This document shows, piece after piece, positions 45,871-56,065 of a DNA stretch of 64,000 nt; the first letter of the stretch is position 1, and every line of letters starts with the position of its first letter. Origin of the DNA: Sulfurovum sp. GTDB taxonomy: Bacteria > Campylobacterota > Campylobacteria > Campylobacterales > Sulfurovaceae. The notes under the pieces were generated by a model. It saw only the letters and a program-made list of their open reading frames with translations, had not been told where the DNA came from and made no database searches. The stretch spans positions 20,364 through 84,363 of the forward strand of contig JAUZSE010000021.1 of the NCBI GenBank assembly GCA_030949725.1, given 5' to 3'. The translations under genes were made by a program, and so were the position numbers.

Positions 45871-46644
45871 TTAGTAAAAAACCTCAATCAAATGCAACCC
45901 TTTCGCCTTAGCTTTAGCAGAGACCTTTTTTTCTTTGTGCATCACCAAGGCTTCAGTCACATCATTCACACTAAGCTGCTTTTTCCCTATCTCAAATAAA
46001 GCACCCGCGATATACCGCACCATATGCCTTAAAAATCCCGTACCTACGATCTTAAGATAGTAAATCTTAGAGCCAAAAATTGAAGATTTTGCTTCTAGTA
46101 TCTCACAGCTTATAATAGTACGCAAGGTCATATGCATAGTGGCATCTCGTTTTGCGAAGCTGTAAAAGTCATGTTCTCCTATGAAACATTTACAGGCTTC
46201 TTGCATGCCTTCTATGTCGAGTGTTCCTCTCCTCGAGGTAATGTGTGCAACGATGTCATGATAAACGGGGTTAGAGATGGGGTCTGTACAGAAGTAATAA
46301 TGATACTCTTTACTCTTGCTGTCTCTGTTTGGATTGAACGTTGCAGGACAGGATTCGCATTTTAGGATGCGAATGTCTTCGGGTAAAAGTGAATTCATAC
46401 CAAGCAGAAGTTTTTCAGATGCGATGACTAGAGGGATAGTGATTTTTACTACTTGCCCTTGTGCATGGACACCTGCATCGGTTCTGCTCGCAGTAGAGAT
46501 ATTGCATTTTTGTTGTTTGCATATTTGTTTGAGTACTTCGTTTATGGTTGCTTGTACCGTTGCCTTTTCGTCCTTTTCCCCTAGGTCTTGCCAACCGAAG
46601 TAGTTGCTACCTTTGTAGGAAATAACTAAACGATGATGGTACAT
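45871..46644 (-). CDS. truA: tRNA pseudouridine synthase A
   Basis: Makes pseudouridine at positions 38-40 of tRNA anticodon arms. About 257 residues with the catalytic motif SRTDAGVHA (Asp nucleophile), an early YKGSNYFGWQ, and the C-terminal GTGFLRHMVRYIAGAL. A TTG at 46656 is in frame, but ATG 46644 with GGAAA upstream is the better start. It is divergent from glyA, with 160 nt between them containing no further feature I can identify beyond promoters. Confidence 0.93.
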   Translation of the reverse strand: MYHHRLVISYKGSNYFGWQDLGEKDEKATVQATINEVLKQICKQQKCNISTASRTDAGVHAQGQVVKITIPLVIASEKLLLGMNSLLPEDIRILKCESCPATFNPNRDSKSKEYHYYFCTDPISNPVYHDIVAHITSRRGTLDIEGMQEACKCFIGEHDFYSFAKRDATMHMTLRTIISCEILEAKSSIFGSKIYYLKIVGTGFLRHMVRYIAGALFEIGKKQLSVNDVTEALVMHKEKKVSAKAKAKGLHLIEVFY

Positions 46645-46804
46645 GTATATTTCCAATAATTCATTTTTTATTTCTCCTAGGCACAGTCACAACACTTTAC
46701 TAAAAATAGGCTTTATAAATAAACTAAACTCTCTAAAATTCATAACAAATTTAGATTAAATTAGCTATAAATACACATTAATTACCTCCAAAATAAGGAA
46801 CCCT

Positions 46805-48055
46805 ATGCCCTACGCTATAGAAACATTTGACCCAGAGATTTTTCAAGCCATTGAAAATGAAAGAGAAAGACAAACAGACCACTTAGAAATGATCGCTTCT
46901 GAGAACTTTACACTTCCTGCTGTGATGGAAGCGATGGGTTCTGTATTTACAAACAAATATGCAGAAGGTTACCCCTACAAAAGATACTATGGTGGATGTG
47001 AATTTGCAGATGTTGTAGAGCAACTTGCTATCGACAGAGCCTGTGAACTTTTTTCTTGTAAATACGCAAACGTTCAACCACACTCAGGTTCTCAAGCAAA
47101 TGGTGCCGTGTATGCAGCACTTCTTAAAGCTGGAGAGAAGATCTTAGGTATGGATTTGAGCCACGGTGGTCACTTGACACATGGTTCTAAGCCAAGTTTC
47201 TCTGGTAAAAACTACTCTTCATTTACTTATGGTGTTGAGCTTGATGGTCGCATAAACTATGACGAAGTGATGAGAATCGCCAAAACAGTAAAACCAAAGA
47301 TCATCGTTTGTGGTGCTTCGGCGTATGCAAGAGAGATAGACTTTAAGAAATTTAGAGAGATTGCTGATGAAGTGGGAGCCATTCTATTTGCTGACATCGC
47401 TCACATCGCTGGTCTAGTCTGTGCAGATGAACATCCTAGCCCGTTCCCTTATGCTGACGTGGTGACAACAACCACACACAAAACACTGGCAGGACCTCGT
47501 GGTGGTATGATCATGACCAATGATGAAGCCATAGCCAAGAAGATCAATTCTGCTATCTTCCCAGGACTTCAAGGTGGACCACTGGTTCATGTGATAGCGG
47601 CAAAAGCTGTTGGATTTAAACACAACCTTTCACCTGAGTGGAAGATACATGCCAAACAAGTCAAAGCCAATGCTTCTAAACTAGCAGAAGTACTTGTTTC
47701 ACGTGGTTATGATGTAGTCTCTGGCGGTACAGATAACCATCTTGTGCTTGTTTCATTTCTAAACAAAGACTTTTCTGGTAAAGAAGCTGATGCTGCGCTA
47801 GGTGCTGCTGGTATCACTGTCAATATGAACACTGTACCAGGTGAGACCAGAAGTCCATTTGTGACTTCAGGTGTACGCATAGGTTCTCCTGCACTGACTT
47901 CTCGTGGTATGAAAGAAAAAGAGTTTGAGATCATCGCAAACAAAATAGCGGATGTACTTGATAACATCAAAGATACAGCACTGCATGCGAAGATCAAAGA
48001 AGAGGTAAAAGTATTGGCACAAGATTTTGTTATCTATGACAAATCAATCTATTAG
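46805..48055 (+). CDS. glyA: Serine hydroxymethyltransferase
   Basis: PLP enzyme interconverting serine and glycine with transfer of a one-carbon unit to tetrahydrofolate. 416 residues, the family length, with [40 protein letters not shown] and the PLP-lysine motif [16 protein letters not shown] near residue 225. It has AAGGAA before the ATG. The next gene (DUF1882) begins inside its 3' end, the same neighbour as in Campylobacter jejuni. Confidence 0.96.
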   Translation: MPYAIETFDPEIFQAIENERERQTDHLEMIASENFTLPAVMEAMGSVFTNKYAEGYPYKRYYGGCEFADVVEQLAIDRACELFSCKYANVQPHSGSQANGAVYAALLKAGEKILGMDLSHGGHLTHGSKPSFSGKNYSSFTYGVELDGRINYDEVMRIAKTVKPKIIVCGASAYAREIDFKKFREIADEVGAILFADIAHIAGLVCADEHPSPFPYADVVTTTTHKTLAGPRGGMIMTNDEAIAKKINSAIFPGLQGGPLVHVIAAKAVGFKHNLSPEWKIHAKQVKANASKLAEVLVSRGYDVVSGGTDNHLVLVSFLNKDFSGKEADAALGAAGITVNMNTVPGETRSPFVTSGVRIGSPALTSRGMKEKEFEIIANKIADVLDNIKDTALHAKIKEEVKVLAQDFVIYDKSIY

Positions 48056-48561
48056 GACTCTCAACATAAAAGTATTTGATTTAGAGTTTTTCTCAGAGCC
48101 ACTACTACATCAAAAGATCTACGATTGTTGAACAGATACAGTTTAACAATCGTACTTTTTATGCAAAATTTGAACGCATAGACGAGCCCCTCACTCCCTT
48201 ACTCTTAAAACAACATCAAGATAGACAATACATCATTGCTACTCCTTTACTAGATCACGATATTACAAACTATTTGGTTATAGAATATAAAGGTGATGAA
48301 TCTGAAAGATTTTATCATTTGGTAAAACATTTATTTAAAAATCTTGATATTTCAGACTATCATATATATAGAGGAAAAGATTTGGAACGTTTGCAAGTGT
48401 TTATAGCCGTTCCTGCTCTTAGTTTGCAAGAGGCAGATACCCAATTACAACATATTTCTGATGCCCTCAAAACCAAGATGACAAAAAAATGGAAATGTTT
48501 ACCTTCACTTCAACTCCCAGAAGCATACAATATCGTTACTTTACCGCACAAAACAGTTTGA
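48036..48561 (+). CDS. DUF1882 family protein (frameshifted)
   Basis: Campylobacterota-specific protein of unknown function normally found after glyA. An ATG at 48036 inside glyA opens a frame reading [18 protein letters not shown]. Removing one T from the 5-T run near 48089-48093 joins it to [18 protein letters not shown] and on to [14 protein letters not shown] at 48561, about 174 residues. [15 protein letters not shown] and [15 protein letters not shown] are the recognisable family segments. A TTG at 48274 only gives the C-terminal half. Confidence 0.72.
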
Positions 48562-48606
48562 ATATGATATAATTATTTTAAAATAATATCTGGAGATTTT
48601 CCCCTT

Positions 48607-49379
48607 ATGAATGATCACAATCTTGATGACCTAATTATAGATAACATTGAACCAAACCAGCATAAAACAAGAAGTTTTCTAACCATTGTTGCCCTCCTCA
48701 TTGTTTTTCTAATTGTAGGTATTATCCTCGCCAAGACCTATACGGATGAACCTAAGAATGCTGTATTGGCATCCGAAGAAGATCATGCTGAACTTATTGC
48801 ACCTGAACTTACATTGCAAGCACCTGCAAAAGTAGCTAAGGTAAAAGAAGAAACATCACTTTCCATGATCATTGAACAAGAGATAGGCACCAAAAGAAAC
48901 CATAGAAGAAGTGGTATCTGAGACACAACCTGCCACGCCTATCGTTGTAAAAAAAGCACCTATAGAAAAAAAGCCTATAAAAGAGGAACCTGTTAAGATT
49001 AAAAAAAGAAACTGTGCAGATCACGGAGGAATTCACTCAGAAACCTAAAGTAGAGAAAGTCAGTAAACCAAAAGCCAAAGAACCTGTCAAGAAACCTGTC
49101 AAAGAACCTATCAAAACAACTCCAAAACCAAAAAACGTAACCAAAACATTTCCTCATGGGACTTATTTTATTCAAGTCGGTTCTTTTAGTCAAGTACCAA
49201 GTTCACGCTTTTTATCTGTCATTCAAAAAAGTGGATTTCAATATGGTATCAGCAGAGCCAATGCACAAGGCATCAAAAAACTACTGATAGGTCCATACTC
49301 ATCCAGAGCTTCTGTTGATGCTGCACTCCCACGAGTAAGAGACCGCATCAACAAAAAAGCTTTTGTTGTGAAAAAGTAG
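48607..49379 (+). CDS. SPOR-domain membrane protein (two frameshifts)
   Basis: About 257 residues after correction: short cytoplasmic N-terminus, one transmembrane helix (about 24-44), a Lys/Pro/Glu-rich spacer (KKPVKEPIKTTPKPK) and a C-terminal SPOR domain (TYFIQVGSFSQVPSS, KKLLIGPYSSRASVDAALPR) that binds denuded peptidoglycan at division sites. Breaks are at the AAAA run near 48892 (drop one A to give IGTKETIEEVVSETQ) and at the 7-A run near 48990-48999 (drop one A to give VKIKKETVQITEEF). It is a conserved neighbour of DUF1882 and aroE. Confidence 0.78.
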
Positions 49380-49385
49380 TCCGAT

Positions 49386-50792
49386 ATGTATAAAACAATT
49401 CTTTTTGACCAACTCACACCCGTTGCCCTCTATGGAAAGGTAAAAGAACTCTTTCCAAACAAGATCACTATGCTTTTTGAATCCGTAGTCAATACAAGCG
49501 ATGGTAATTTTTCTTTCATTACCATAGGAGCACAAGAACGCCTAAGCTATAAAGATAAAACAACCACATATACCGACAAATTTGGTACCAAGAGACAGTT
49601 GAAAGAAGACCCCTTTTCTTTTTTGAAAACCTACTACCAAGATGTAGATAAAGCACTTTATAAAGAAAAAGCAGCCGAAGTTGGATTTTCTTTTGTAGAT
49701 GGATTTATAGGCTTCATCGCTTATGATATGGTCAAAGTTTTTGAACCTACTTTAGAAGAAAGTATGGATGGCTTACTTGACCCACTTAATACACCTGATT
49801 TAGATTTGGTACGTCCAGAAATCATCATTGCCTACTCACATAAATCAGCCAAACTTACCCTACTACTCAATGATGAACGTATGGAATCAGGCATAACTTC
49901 TATAGAAAACCTTTTACATAACACCTGTACACCTATGCCACTCAAAGCTGTAAAGTTAGAGGGAGAAGGTACCTTTAGCATTGATGAAGCACGTTTTAAA
50001 GCACTGGTTGATGAATCTAAAGAGAGTATCCGTTCTGGAGATGTTTTTCAAATCCTTCTTGCCAACAGATATACACAAAAAGGCAGTATCGACCCTCTAA
50101 GTTTTTACAGAGTGTTACGCTCCAAAAACCCTTCTCCTTACCTCTTTTTACTAGACTATGAAGATTTTTCTATCTGTGGGTCTAGTCCTGAAGTGATGGT
50201 ACGATTGACCGAAGGAGAGATACTACTGCGTCCTATAGCAGGTAGCCGTAAACGTGGTAAAAATGCTGCAAGAGACAAAGAACTAGAACAAGAGATGCTC
50301 GATGACCCCAAAGAGTGTGCAGAGCATCTGATGCTCATAGACCTTGGACGTAACGATGTAGGTCGTGTGGCAGAAACGGGTACCGTAAAAGTGACCGACA
50401 TGATGCGTGTAGAGAAGTACTCTCACGTGATGCACATGGTCACCGATGTAGAAGCAACACTAGAAGAGGGGAAAGACATGTTTGATCTCTTTGCCGCAAC
50501 CTTTACCGCAGGTACTATGACGGGTGCACCCAAAATAGAAGCGATGAAACTCATAGCACAGTACGAAGGGTTAAAACGTGGTTTCTACTCAGGATCTGTA
50601 GGGTACTTTTCTTTTGATGGCAACATGGATTCTGCCATAGCCATACGTACATCCCTCATCAAACCTGACAGCATTACTTTACAAGCAGGTGCAGGTATAG
50701 TTGCTGATTCTATTCCCGAACTAGAGTATATTGAAGTTAAAAATAAGCTGGGTGCATTACTTGCTACACTTAAAGAGATGGAAAAACTTTAG
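49386..50792 (+). CDS. trpE: Anthranilate synthase component I
   Basis: Converts chorismate to anthranilate with ammonia from TrpG. 468 residues with the N-terminal feedback-site segment MLFESVVNT, and catalytic segments CGSSPEVMVRL, RPIAGSRKRGK, DLGRNDVGRV, TGAPKIEAMKL and QAGAGIVADS. It starts 6 nt after the SPOR stop. No trpG or other trp gene lies near; in C. jejuni the gene after the SPOR protein is aroE, so trpE is inserted here. Pabb is less likely given the LLES-like feedback motif. Confidence 0.92.
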   Translation: MYKTILFDQLTPVALYGKVKELFPNKITMLFESVVNTSDGNFSFITIGAQERLSYKDKTTTYTDKFGTKRQLKEDPFSFLKTYYQDVDKALYKEKAAEVGFSFVDGFIGFIAYDMVKVFEPTLEESMDGLLDPLNTPDLDLVRPEIIIAYSHKSAKLTLLLNDERMESGITSIENLLHNTCTPMPLKAVKLEGEGTFSIDEARFKALVDESKESIRSGDVFQILLANRYTQKGSIDPLSFYRVLRSKNPSPYLFLLDYEDFSICGSSPEVMVRLTEGEILLRPIAGSRKRGKNAARDKELEQEMLDDPKECAEHLMLIDLGRNDVGRVAETGTVKVTDMMRVEKYSHVMHMVTDVEATLEEGKDMFDLFAATFTAGTMTGAPKIEAMKLIAQYEGLKRGFYSGSVGYFSFDGNMDSAIAIRTSLIKPDSITLQAGAGIVADSIPELEYIEVKNKLGALLATLKEMEKL

Positions 50793-50814
50793 GGTTGACA
50801 AAATTGACCCTAAA
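50788..50814 (+). terminator. 8-bp inverted repeat at the trpE stop
   Basis: TTTAGGGT (50788-50795) is perfectly inverted as ACCCTAAA (50807-50814) around 11 nt; the trpE stop codon lies in the first arm. No T-run follows, so this is a weak or factor-assisted terminator or an mRNA-stabilising hairpin. Confidence 0.4.
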
Positions 50815-50908
50815 TAGATACAGACAACATTAACTTAAATTTACCCTTGCTATACCCCCTATTTTTGCTATACTCTTGAAATAAATTCATTTTCAAGGGA
50901 AATAAAAT

Positions 50909-52141
50909 ATGAAAAAGTTTTACAAAATTATGTTCATGGTGCTCTTTGGAGCCAACACCTTATATGCAGGAAATGGACTTTCACAGCCTCATCTTTTAAG
51001 TACAGTGCCAAGTCTCAATGATAATAATGTCCCTCCTAACACTACACTCTCTTTTACTTTTGACAGTAGCATTATGGAAACGTCAATCAAACCTCGTACC
51101 ATTGTACTCAAACAAAAAGCACCTAATAGACATAAGATTAAAGGTAATGTATCTATAGTAAACGAAAACACTTTAATCTTCGCACCCCAGCAACAACTTG
51201 AGAAAGGTGAGTATGTAATCAAAGTAAAGCCTTTAAAACTAAAAAAAGAAAATACTCCAGAGATAGAACCAAAAACCAAATGGCAAAAGTTCATCGCTTG
51301 GCTTTGTGGTCTTGTGTATGATGACATAACAGATTGTCCACTTTGTCAATATGTATGTGACATACAAAAACACAGTAAAACCAAAGCCATTCAGTATACA
51401 TTTGAAGTCAAAGAGGATGCTCCTACACTTACACAACTCACAGCCAATACTACACGCATAGAACTTTCTGAACACAACAGTACACAAGTTCAAATAACCG
51501 CTAAGTTTGATGATAACCGTAGTGAAGATGTGACACAGAAAGCTACATACACAAGTAGTGACAGTTCAGTAGATGTGGACAAAGGAATCATAACCACCAA
51601 CCAAGAAGGAAGTGCCACAGTCACAGTAAGTTATGGAGGTAAAGACATAAGCATACAAGTAGAAGTGTATGAGATGATAGATGGTCATCTACTTCCACAC
51701 GAACCAGATAATCCTGATGATAGACTGCTTGGTGTCGATGAAAACAATAATAGCGTACGGGATGAAGTGGAACGGTGGATATATAAAACTGAGTATTTGG
51801 CACATCCTGAGATAAACAGGGTAATTGCTATGCAAGAAGCTAGGTTTTATCAAATGTCATTAATAGACCCATCAAACAAAGATGATAAAGTATATCAAAA
51901 TTCTAAAAGAAGTATGAATTGTGATAGCTACTATACCGAATCAAGAAATATTCCTTTGGCTGAAGCAGGTAGACCACTTAGTTTTGATTTGATATTTTTA
52001 GATAAATATTTTAATACAAGAGAAAGGTTAAAAACCTATAGGGATTACAACAGAAATTTGGGCATAAGAGTCTTTACTTTAACACCTACACGCTTGTTAA
52101 ATGTGGGTTATTGTGATAAAAACATAGATCTATTACCTTAA
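50909..52141 (+). CDS. Exported protein with Ig-like (Big_5 and Big_2) domains
   Basis: 410 residues with a signal peptide (cleavage near LYAGNG). A Big_5-type domain (about 27-115: STVPSLNDNNVPPNTTLSF, IFAPQQQLEKGEYVIKV) is followed by a Cys-rich insert (about 131-150, CGLVYDDITDCPLCQYVC), a Big_2-type domain (about 175-255: TSSDSSVDVDKGIITTNQ, GSATVTVSYGG), then GVDENNNSVRDEVE, an Asp/Asn-rich calcium-loop-like segment, and a unique C-terminus. It lies 9 nt before a secreted serine hydrolase and probably works with it. It interrupts the conserved SPOR-aroE order, so it is accessory. Function unknown. Confidence 0.7.
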   Translation: MKKFYKIMFMVLFGANTLYAGNGLSQPHLLSTVPSLNDNNVPPNTTLSFTFDSSIMETSIKPRTIVLKQKAPNRHKIKGNVSIVNENTLIFAPQQQLEKGEYVIKVKPLKLKKENTPEIEPKTKWQKFIAWLCGLVYDDITDCPLCQYVCDIQKHSKTKAIQYTFEVKEDAPTLTQLTANTTRIELSEHNSTQVQITAKFDDNRSEDVTQKATYTSSDSSVDVDKGIITTNQEGSATVTVSYGGKDISIQVEVYEMIDGHLLPHEPDNPDDRLLGVDENNNSVRDEVERWIYKTEYLAHPEINRVIAMQEARFYQMSLIDPSNKDDKVYQNSKRSMNCDSYYTESRNIPLAEAGRPLSFDLIFLDKYFNTRERLKTYRDYNRNLGIRVFTLTPTRLLNVGYCDKNIDLLP

Positions 52142-52150
52142 GGAGAAGAG

Positions 52151-53269
52151 ATGAAAAAAATATTAATAAGCATGATACTTTTGATGAGTATTATACAGGC
52201 AAAACCTTGTATGACAGATATCTATTTTGGTAATGGTATTTGGAGTCCAAATAAGAAAGCACAAGAAGTATCTTTGAAAGCTCTAAAAAATGTACTCAAT
52301 CTAGACAAATCAAAGGAAGGACAAACATATAATTACAAGCTAGCCTACAACCCAGGACATGGCACAATAAATGACCTCATAGAAACCTACTGGCAATTAA
52401 AAGAGAGTGGTCAAATAAGTGAGGGTTATTTTACCTCAGTTGCAACAGTTTTATCTGGAGCACATACAGACAATAGTTTTTCCAAGGCACTTATTGGTAT
52501 TATATTGAATTATCAAGCAGAAGTCACAGCTATGTATACTGTCTATAACGACACAAGTTTTAAACAAAAACATAATGTTTTGCTTGTAGCACATTCGCAA
52601 GGTAATTTATTTGGAAATAAAATGTTCGAACTTTTTACTGATGCTCAAAAAGAGCGATTTCGTATGGTTTCTGTAGGTACCATGGCCAATACAGTAGCAG
52701 GAGAAGGAAGTTACGTAAATCTTAAAAATGATTATGTTGTCAACCTTGTACCCAACTCTCTAGAAGGCAGTTTTGATGGGAGTGGTCATGACTTTCGTGG
52801 TGTGTACTTAAATATACCAAGTGCTAAACATTGGTATGATACAGGTTCAATGAATGCTGGATCTAGTATTGCTTCTTATGTCAAAAGTGCTTATGCTGAC
52901 CTAATGGAAACAAGTACTTGCGATACATACCAATACTATGTTTGGATTAATTATATGTGTGCTGCTGGCAATGCTCAAGGATTGATTGTCGACATTTATG
53001 GTCGTCCTAATAATGCTCCTTTCCCGTACGAAAAGCAGATAGTAGCAACTGATAGTCGCATACAAATGCCTAATGATATGAATGGTAATTGTAGCATAGA
53101 AGGAGATGACGTGTTCTCATGGTGGTATATGTATAATAAAAATGATTGTTACGCCTATAGTATAGATGACACAACAGGAAATATACATACCTTAGATTAC
53201 ATAGCCAGTCGAACGTATAAGAATGGTCGGACTTGCACCCAATACAAGATGAGTACTGACGTGACGTAA
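52151..53269 (+). CDS. Secreted alpha/beta-hydrolase-like protein (AHSQGN)
   Basis: 372 residues with a signal peptide (MKKILISMILLMSIIQA). The central NVLLVAHSQGNLFGNKMFE is a G/A-x-S-x-G nucleophile elbow of a lipase or esterase-like fold, with later Asp and HDFRG/HWYD candidates for the triad. The C-terminal third is Cys- and Tyr-rich and unmatched. The stop at 53267 may be premature: with one added base the frame continues VTVERHEGKLIQSKNTIL to a stop at 53340. It is translationally close to the Ig-domain gene. Substrate unknown. Confidence 0.65.
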   Translation: MKKILISMILLMSIIQAKPCMTDIYFGNGIWSPNKKAQEVSLKALKNVLNLDKSKEGQTYNYKLAYNPGHGTINDLIETYWQLKESGQISEGYFTSVATVLSGAHTDNSFSKALIGIILNYQAEVTAMYTVYNDTSFKQKHNVLLVAHSQGNLFGNKMFELFTDAQKERFRMVSVGTMANTVAGEGSYVNLKNDYVVNLVPNSLEGSFDGSGHDFRGVYLNIPSAKHWYDTGSMNAGSSIASYVKSAYADLMETSTCDTYQYYVWINYMCAAGNAQGLIVDIYGRPNNAPFPYEKQIVATDSRIQMPNDMNGNCSIEGDDVFSWWYMYNKNDCYAYSIDDTTGNIHTLDYIASRTYKNGRTCTQYKMSTDVT

Positions 53270-53367
53270 CAGTTGAAAGACATGAAGGAAAATTGATACA
53301 GTCTAAAAATACAATTTTAGGTACAATGGGTGTTGAATAAACATACCTTTACCTAGGAAATTATAAT

Positions 53368-54163
53368 ATGCTAAAACAACTATTTGCCATCTTTGAACCC
53401 CGTCTCTCACTCCAAATCACCTCTTATGCATAACCTATCCTTTCAAGGTTTGGATTATGATGCATGTTATACCCGTTACCTCTTGGAAGATGGTACAAAA
53501 CTTAAAGAGACTTTTTTCAACTTAAAACTTAAAGGTGTCAATGTTACCGTGCCTCACAAAGAACATGCCTATAACGCCTGTGATGTCTTAGATCCTTTTG
53601 CACAAAAAATCGGTGTGGTCAATACCATCGTCCAACGTGAGGGTAAACTCTATGGATATAACACAGATGCACCTGGTTTTCTCAAAGCTATCTCTGAATT
53701 TAAAGATGCAAAACGTGTCCTTTTTTTAGGTGCAGGAGGTACAGCACAATCTACTTCAAGCATATTAAGAGATGATAGGCTATGAAGTGACTTTGCTCAA
53801 CAGAAGTGCCGCACGTCTAGAAAAATATCAGAAGGATGGGTTTGAGACCTATACCTTTGGTGACTTCATTCCTAAGACCTATGATTTAGTGATTAACATG
53901 ACTTCAGCAGGATTGGAAGATGACTCACTCCCTGCTCCTAAGGCACTACTTGACTCTGTGATTCCTCAGGCAAAAGCTTGTGTGGATGTCATTTATGGCA
54001 AAGAAACCCCTTTTTAAAGCTTGCGAAGTCTTATGGTAAACCTACTAAAGATGGTTCAGATATGTTGCTGTATCAAGGTATCATTGCTTTTGAGTATTTT
54101 ACAGACCATGCCTATACCTTTGATGAGATAAAACCACATATGGAAAAAGCTTTTATTTTATGA
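53368..54163 (+). CDS. aroE: Shikimate dehydrogenase (three frameshifts)
   Basis: Reduces 3-dehydroshikimate with NADPH in the aromatic pathway. The pieces read MLKQLFAIF, NPVSHSKSPLMHN, KLKGVNVTVPHKEHAY (catalytic Lys), GYNTDAPGF, FLGAGGTAQS, VTLLNRSAARL, NMTSAGL and SDMLLYQGIIAFEYF, which together form a whole AroE. Breaks: two bases missing near 53392, one extra near 53774, and one T missing in the 5-T run near 54013. Since aroE is a housekeeping gene and every piece is otherwise conserved, sequence error is more likely than decay. It is the last member of the conserved block begun by gatC. Confidence 0.8.
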
Positions 54164-54221
54164 GCATGCTATTTGATTTCAATTAACCTTTTGTCATTAA
54201 AATACATACATAAGGACTGAT

Positions 54222-54875
54222 ATGATTAATATTTTGATGATTGAAGACGATACAGAGTTTGCAGAGCTCCTCTGCGAGTATCTTGCACAGTATGACATAA
54301 AAATTACCAACTTTGAAGACCCCTATCTAGGACTAAGTGCTGGTGTCAAGAAGTATGATCTTCTTATCCTTGATTTGACCCTTCCAGGTATGGATGGGCT
54401 TGAAGTCTGCCAAGAAGTTGTGGATAAATATGACATTCCTATTATTATCTCTTCTGCCCGTTCTGATATTAACGATAAAGTAGAAGGTTTTGCTATCGGT
54501 GCAGATGACTACCTGCCTAAGCCTTATGACCCCAAAGAGATGTATGCACGTATCACCTCACTGCTTAGACGTTATTCAAAATCTGAAAAATCTGGACTAA
54601 ACATACCTACAAGTGAATTTGAACTCAAAGGCGATACGCTTTACTTTAAAGGTGTAGCACTCTCCTTAACTCCAGCAGAATTTGAAGTACTTAACCTACT
54701 TGTCAAACATCAGGGTATCACACAGTCACGTGAACAAATCATCAACACAACGGGAAGTATGAGCATAGATTCCCAAGGGAAAAGTCTAGATGTTATCATC
54801 TCCAAAATACGTACCAAACTAGGTGACAACAAACGCATACAAGCCGTGAGAGGTGTGGGCTACAAACTCGTATGA
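54222..54875 (+). CDS. ArsR-like (HP0166-type) OmpR-family response regulator
   Basis: 217 residues; receiver with IEDD pocket, Asp in LLILDLTLPGMDGLEV, the segment IPIIISSARSDINDKVEGF and Lys in YLPKPYDPKE, then a winged helix (VRGVGYKL). The receiver is very close in wording to Helicobacter pylori ArsR, the acid-response regulator, and to the homologues kept across Campylobacterota. In this organism the stimulus need not be acid. It overlaps the kinase gene by 4 nt. Confidence 0.87.
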   Translation: MINILMIEDDTEFAELLCEYLAQYDIKITNFEDPYLGLSAGVKKYDLLILDLTLPGMDGLEVCQEVVDKYDIPIIISSARSDINDKVEGFAIGADDYLPKPYDPKEMYARITSLLRRYSKSEKSGLNIPTSEFELKGDTLYFKGVALSLTPAEFEVLNLLVKHQGITQSREQIINTTGSMSIDSQGKSLDVIISKIRTKLGDNKRIQAVRGVGYKLV

Positions 54876-56062
54876 TCATTACCTCTCTTCGTAGTAAAAT
54901 CAGAGTTGTCTTTGCGGTGACACTTATGTTGTTGGGTATTTTATTTATCTCCTCACTTAAGTATGATCGTGCCCTTACCGAAGAACATACACAGACGCAA
55001 GAGCGTGCAATTTCCCACTATCTTTATAGTTATTATCTCAAACATGGCAGCATAGATGAAGCGTATTTGGATGCACAAAATGTATCGCTGATTACAGATA
55101 AAGGCATGGTGGTACAAATAGAACGTTTCTTTAAAGAGAAAAATAAATTCAAGCGTTACGCTGTTCACACCTATCATCTGAAACGTATTATCATCATCAA
55201 CAATGATCGCTTTAAACTCATTTTAGAAAACAAAAATAAGACAAAGTTTCCTATCAAGCGTGCTGTAATTTTTGCTATTGTATTTCTTCTCATTATCTTT
55301 TTGTACTTATGGATTATGAAAAGTTTAAAACCTCTTTCTACACTAAAAAGCCAAATACAAACATTCTCTCAAGGTAACCTAGACATAGAATGTAAAAGTG
55401 ACAAAGAAGATGAGATTGCTGAAGTTGCCAATGAATTTGACCATGCAGTTACCATGATACGAGAACTCTTACACTCCCGACAACTTTTTCTACGTGCCAT
55501 TATGCATGAGCTCAAAACTCCTATAGCCAAAGGTCGTTTGGTCTCCGAAATGCTAGATGATGAGAAAAACAAAGCACGCTTACACAGTATCTTTGAAAGA
55601 CTCAACCTTCTTATAGATGAATTTGCAAAGATTGAAAAGATTACTTCCAAAAATTTTGATCTGACCATCAAACCTTATAAGATGAGTGACCTCATGGAAG
55701 CCAGTATTGATATGTTGATGAGTGAAAACCCTAAACGTCTCATCAGCACTAAAATTAAAAAAGACTATAGTGTAGAAGTAGATTTTGAGCTTTTCACACT
55801 TGTAGTCAAAAACCTGCTTGACAATGGTATAAAGTACAGTACAGACAAACATATTATCGTTGTTATCTCTGAAAATAAACTAGAGATAAGCAATAATGCA
55901 GAAGTACTCAAAGAACCTTTAGAAAATTATTTTAAGCCTTTTCACACTTCCAAAAAAGGTTTGGGTTTAGGACTTTATATTGTAAAAAGTATTTTGGATA
56001 TTCATCAAATGGAGTTAGACTATAGACATGAAGATGGGAAAAATATCTTCACGATAGTCTAA
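54872..56062 (+). CDS. ArsS-like sensor histidine kinase
   Basis: 396 residues with two transmembrane helices (about 12-30 and 130-150), a periplasmic loop of about 100 residues, HAMP (LSTLKSQIQTFSQGNLDIE), HisKA with RAIMHELKTPIAKGRLV and HATPase with NLLDNGIKYS and GLGLGLYIVKS. The H-box is nearly that of Helicobacter ArsS, and it follows an ArsR-like regulator. The G1 box is degenerate (ISNNAEVL in place of DNGxG), seen in ArsS-type kinases too. Confidence 0.86.
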   Translation: MIITSLRSKIRVVFAVTLMLLGILFISSLKYDRALTEEHTQTQERAISHYLYSYYLKHGSIDEAYLDAQNVSLITDKGMVVQIERFFKEKNKFKRYAVHTYHLKRIIIINNDRFKLILENKNKTKFPIKRAVIFAIVFLLIIFLYLWIMKSLKPLSTLKSQIQTFSQGNLDIECKSDKEDEIAEVANEFDHAVTMIRELLHSRQLFLRAIMHELKTPIAKGRLVSEMLDDEKNKARLHSIFERLNLLIDEFAKIEKITSKNFDLTIKPYKMSDLMEASIDMLMSENPKRLISTKIKKDYSVEVDFELFTLVVKNLLDNGIKYSTDKHIIVVISENKLEISNNAEVLKEPLENYFKPFHTSKKGLGLGLYIVKSILDIHQMELDYRHEDGKNIFTIV

Positions 56063-56065
56063 ATA

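Noticed and set aside
53368..54163. aroE as a true pseudogene
   Set aside because: All catalytic segments are intact between single or double-base indels, and the gene is needed for aromatic synthesis, whose other genes (class II DAHP synthase, trpE) are present. Errors are more likely.
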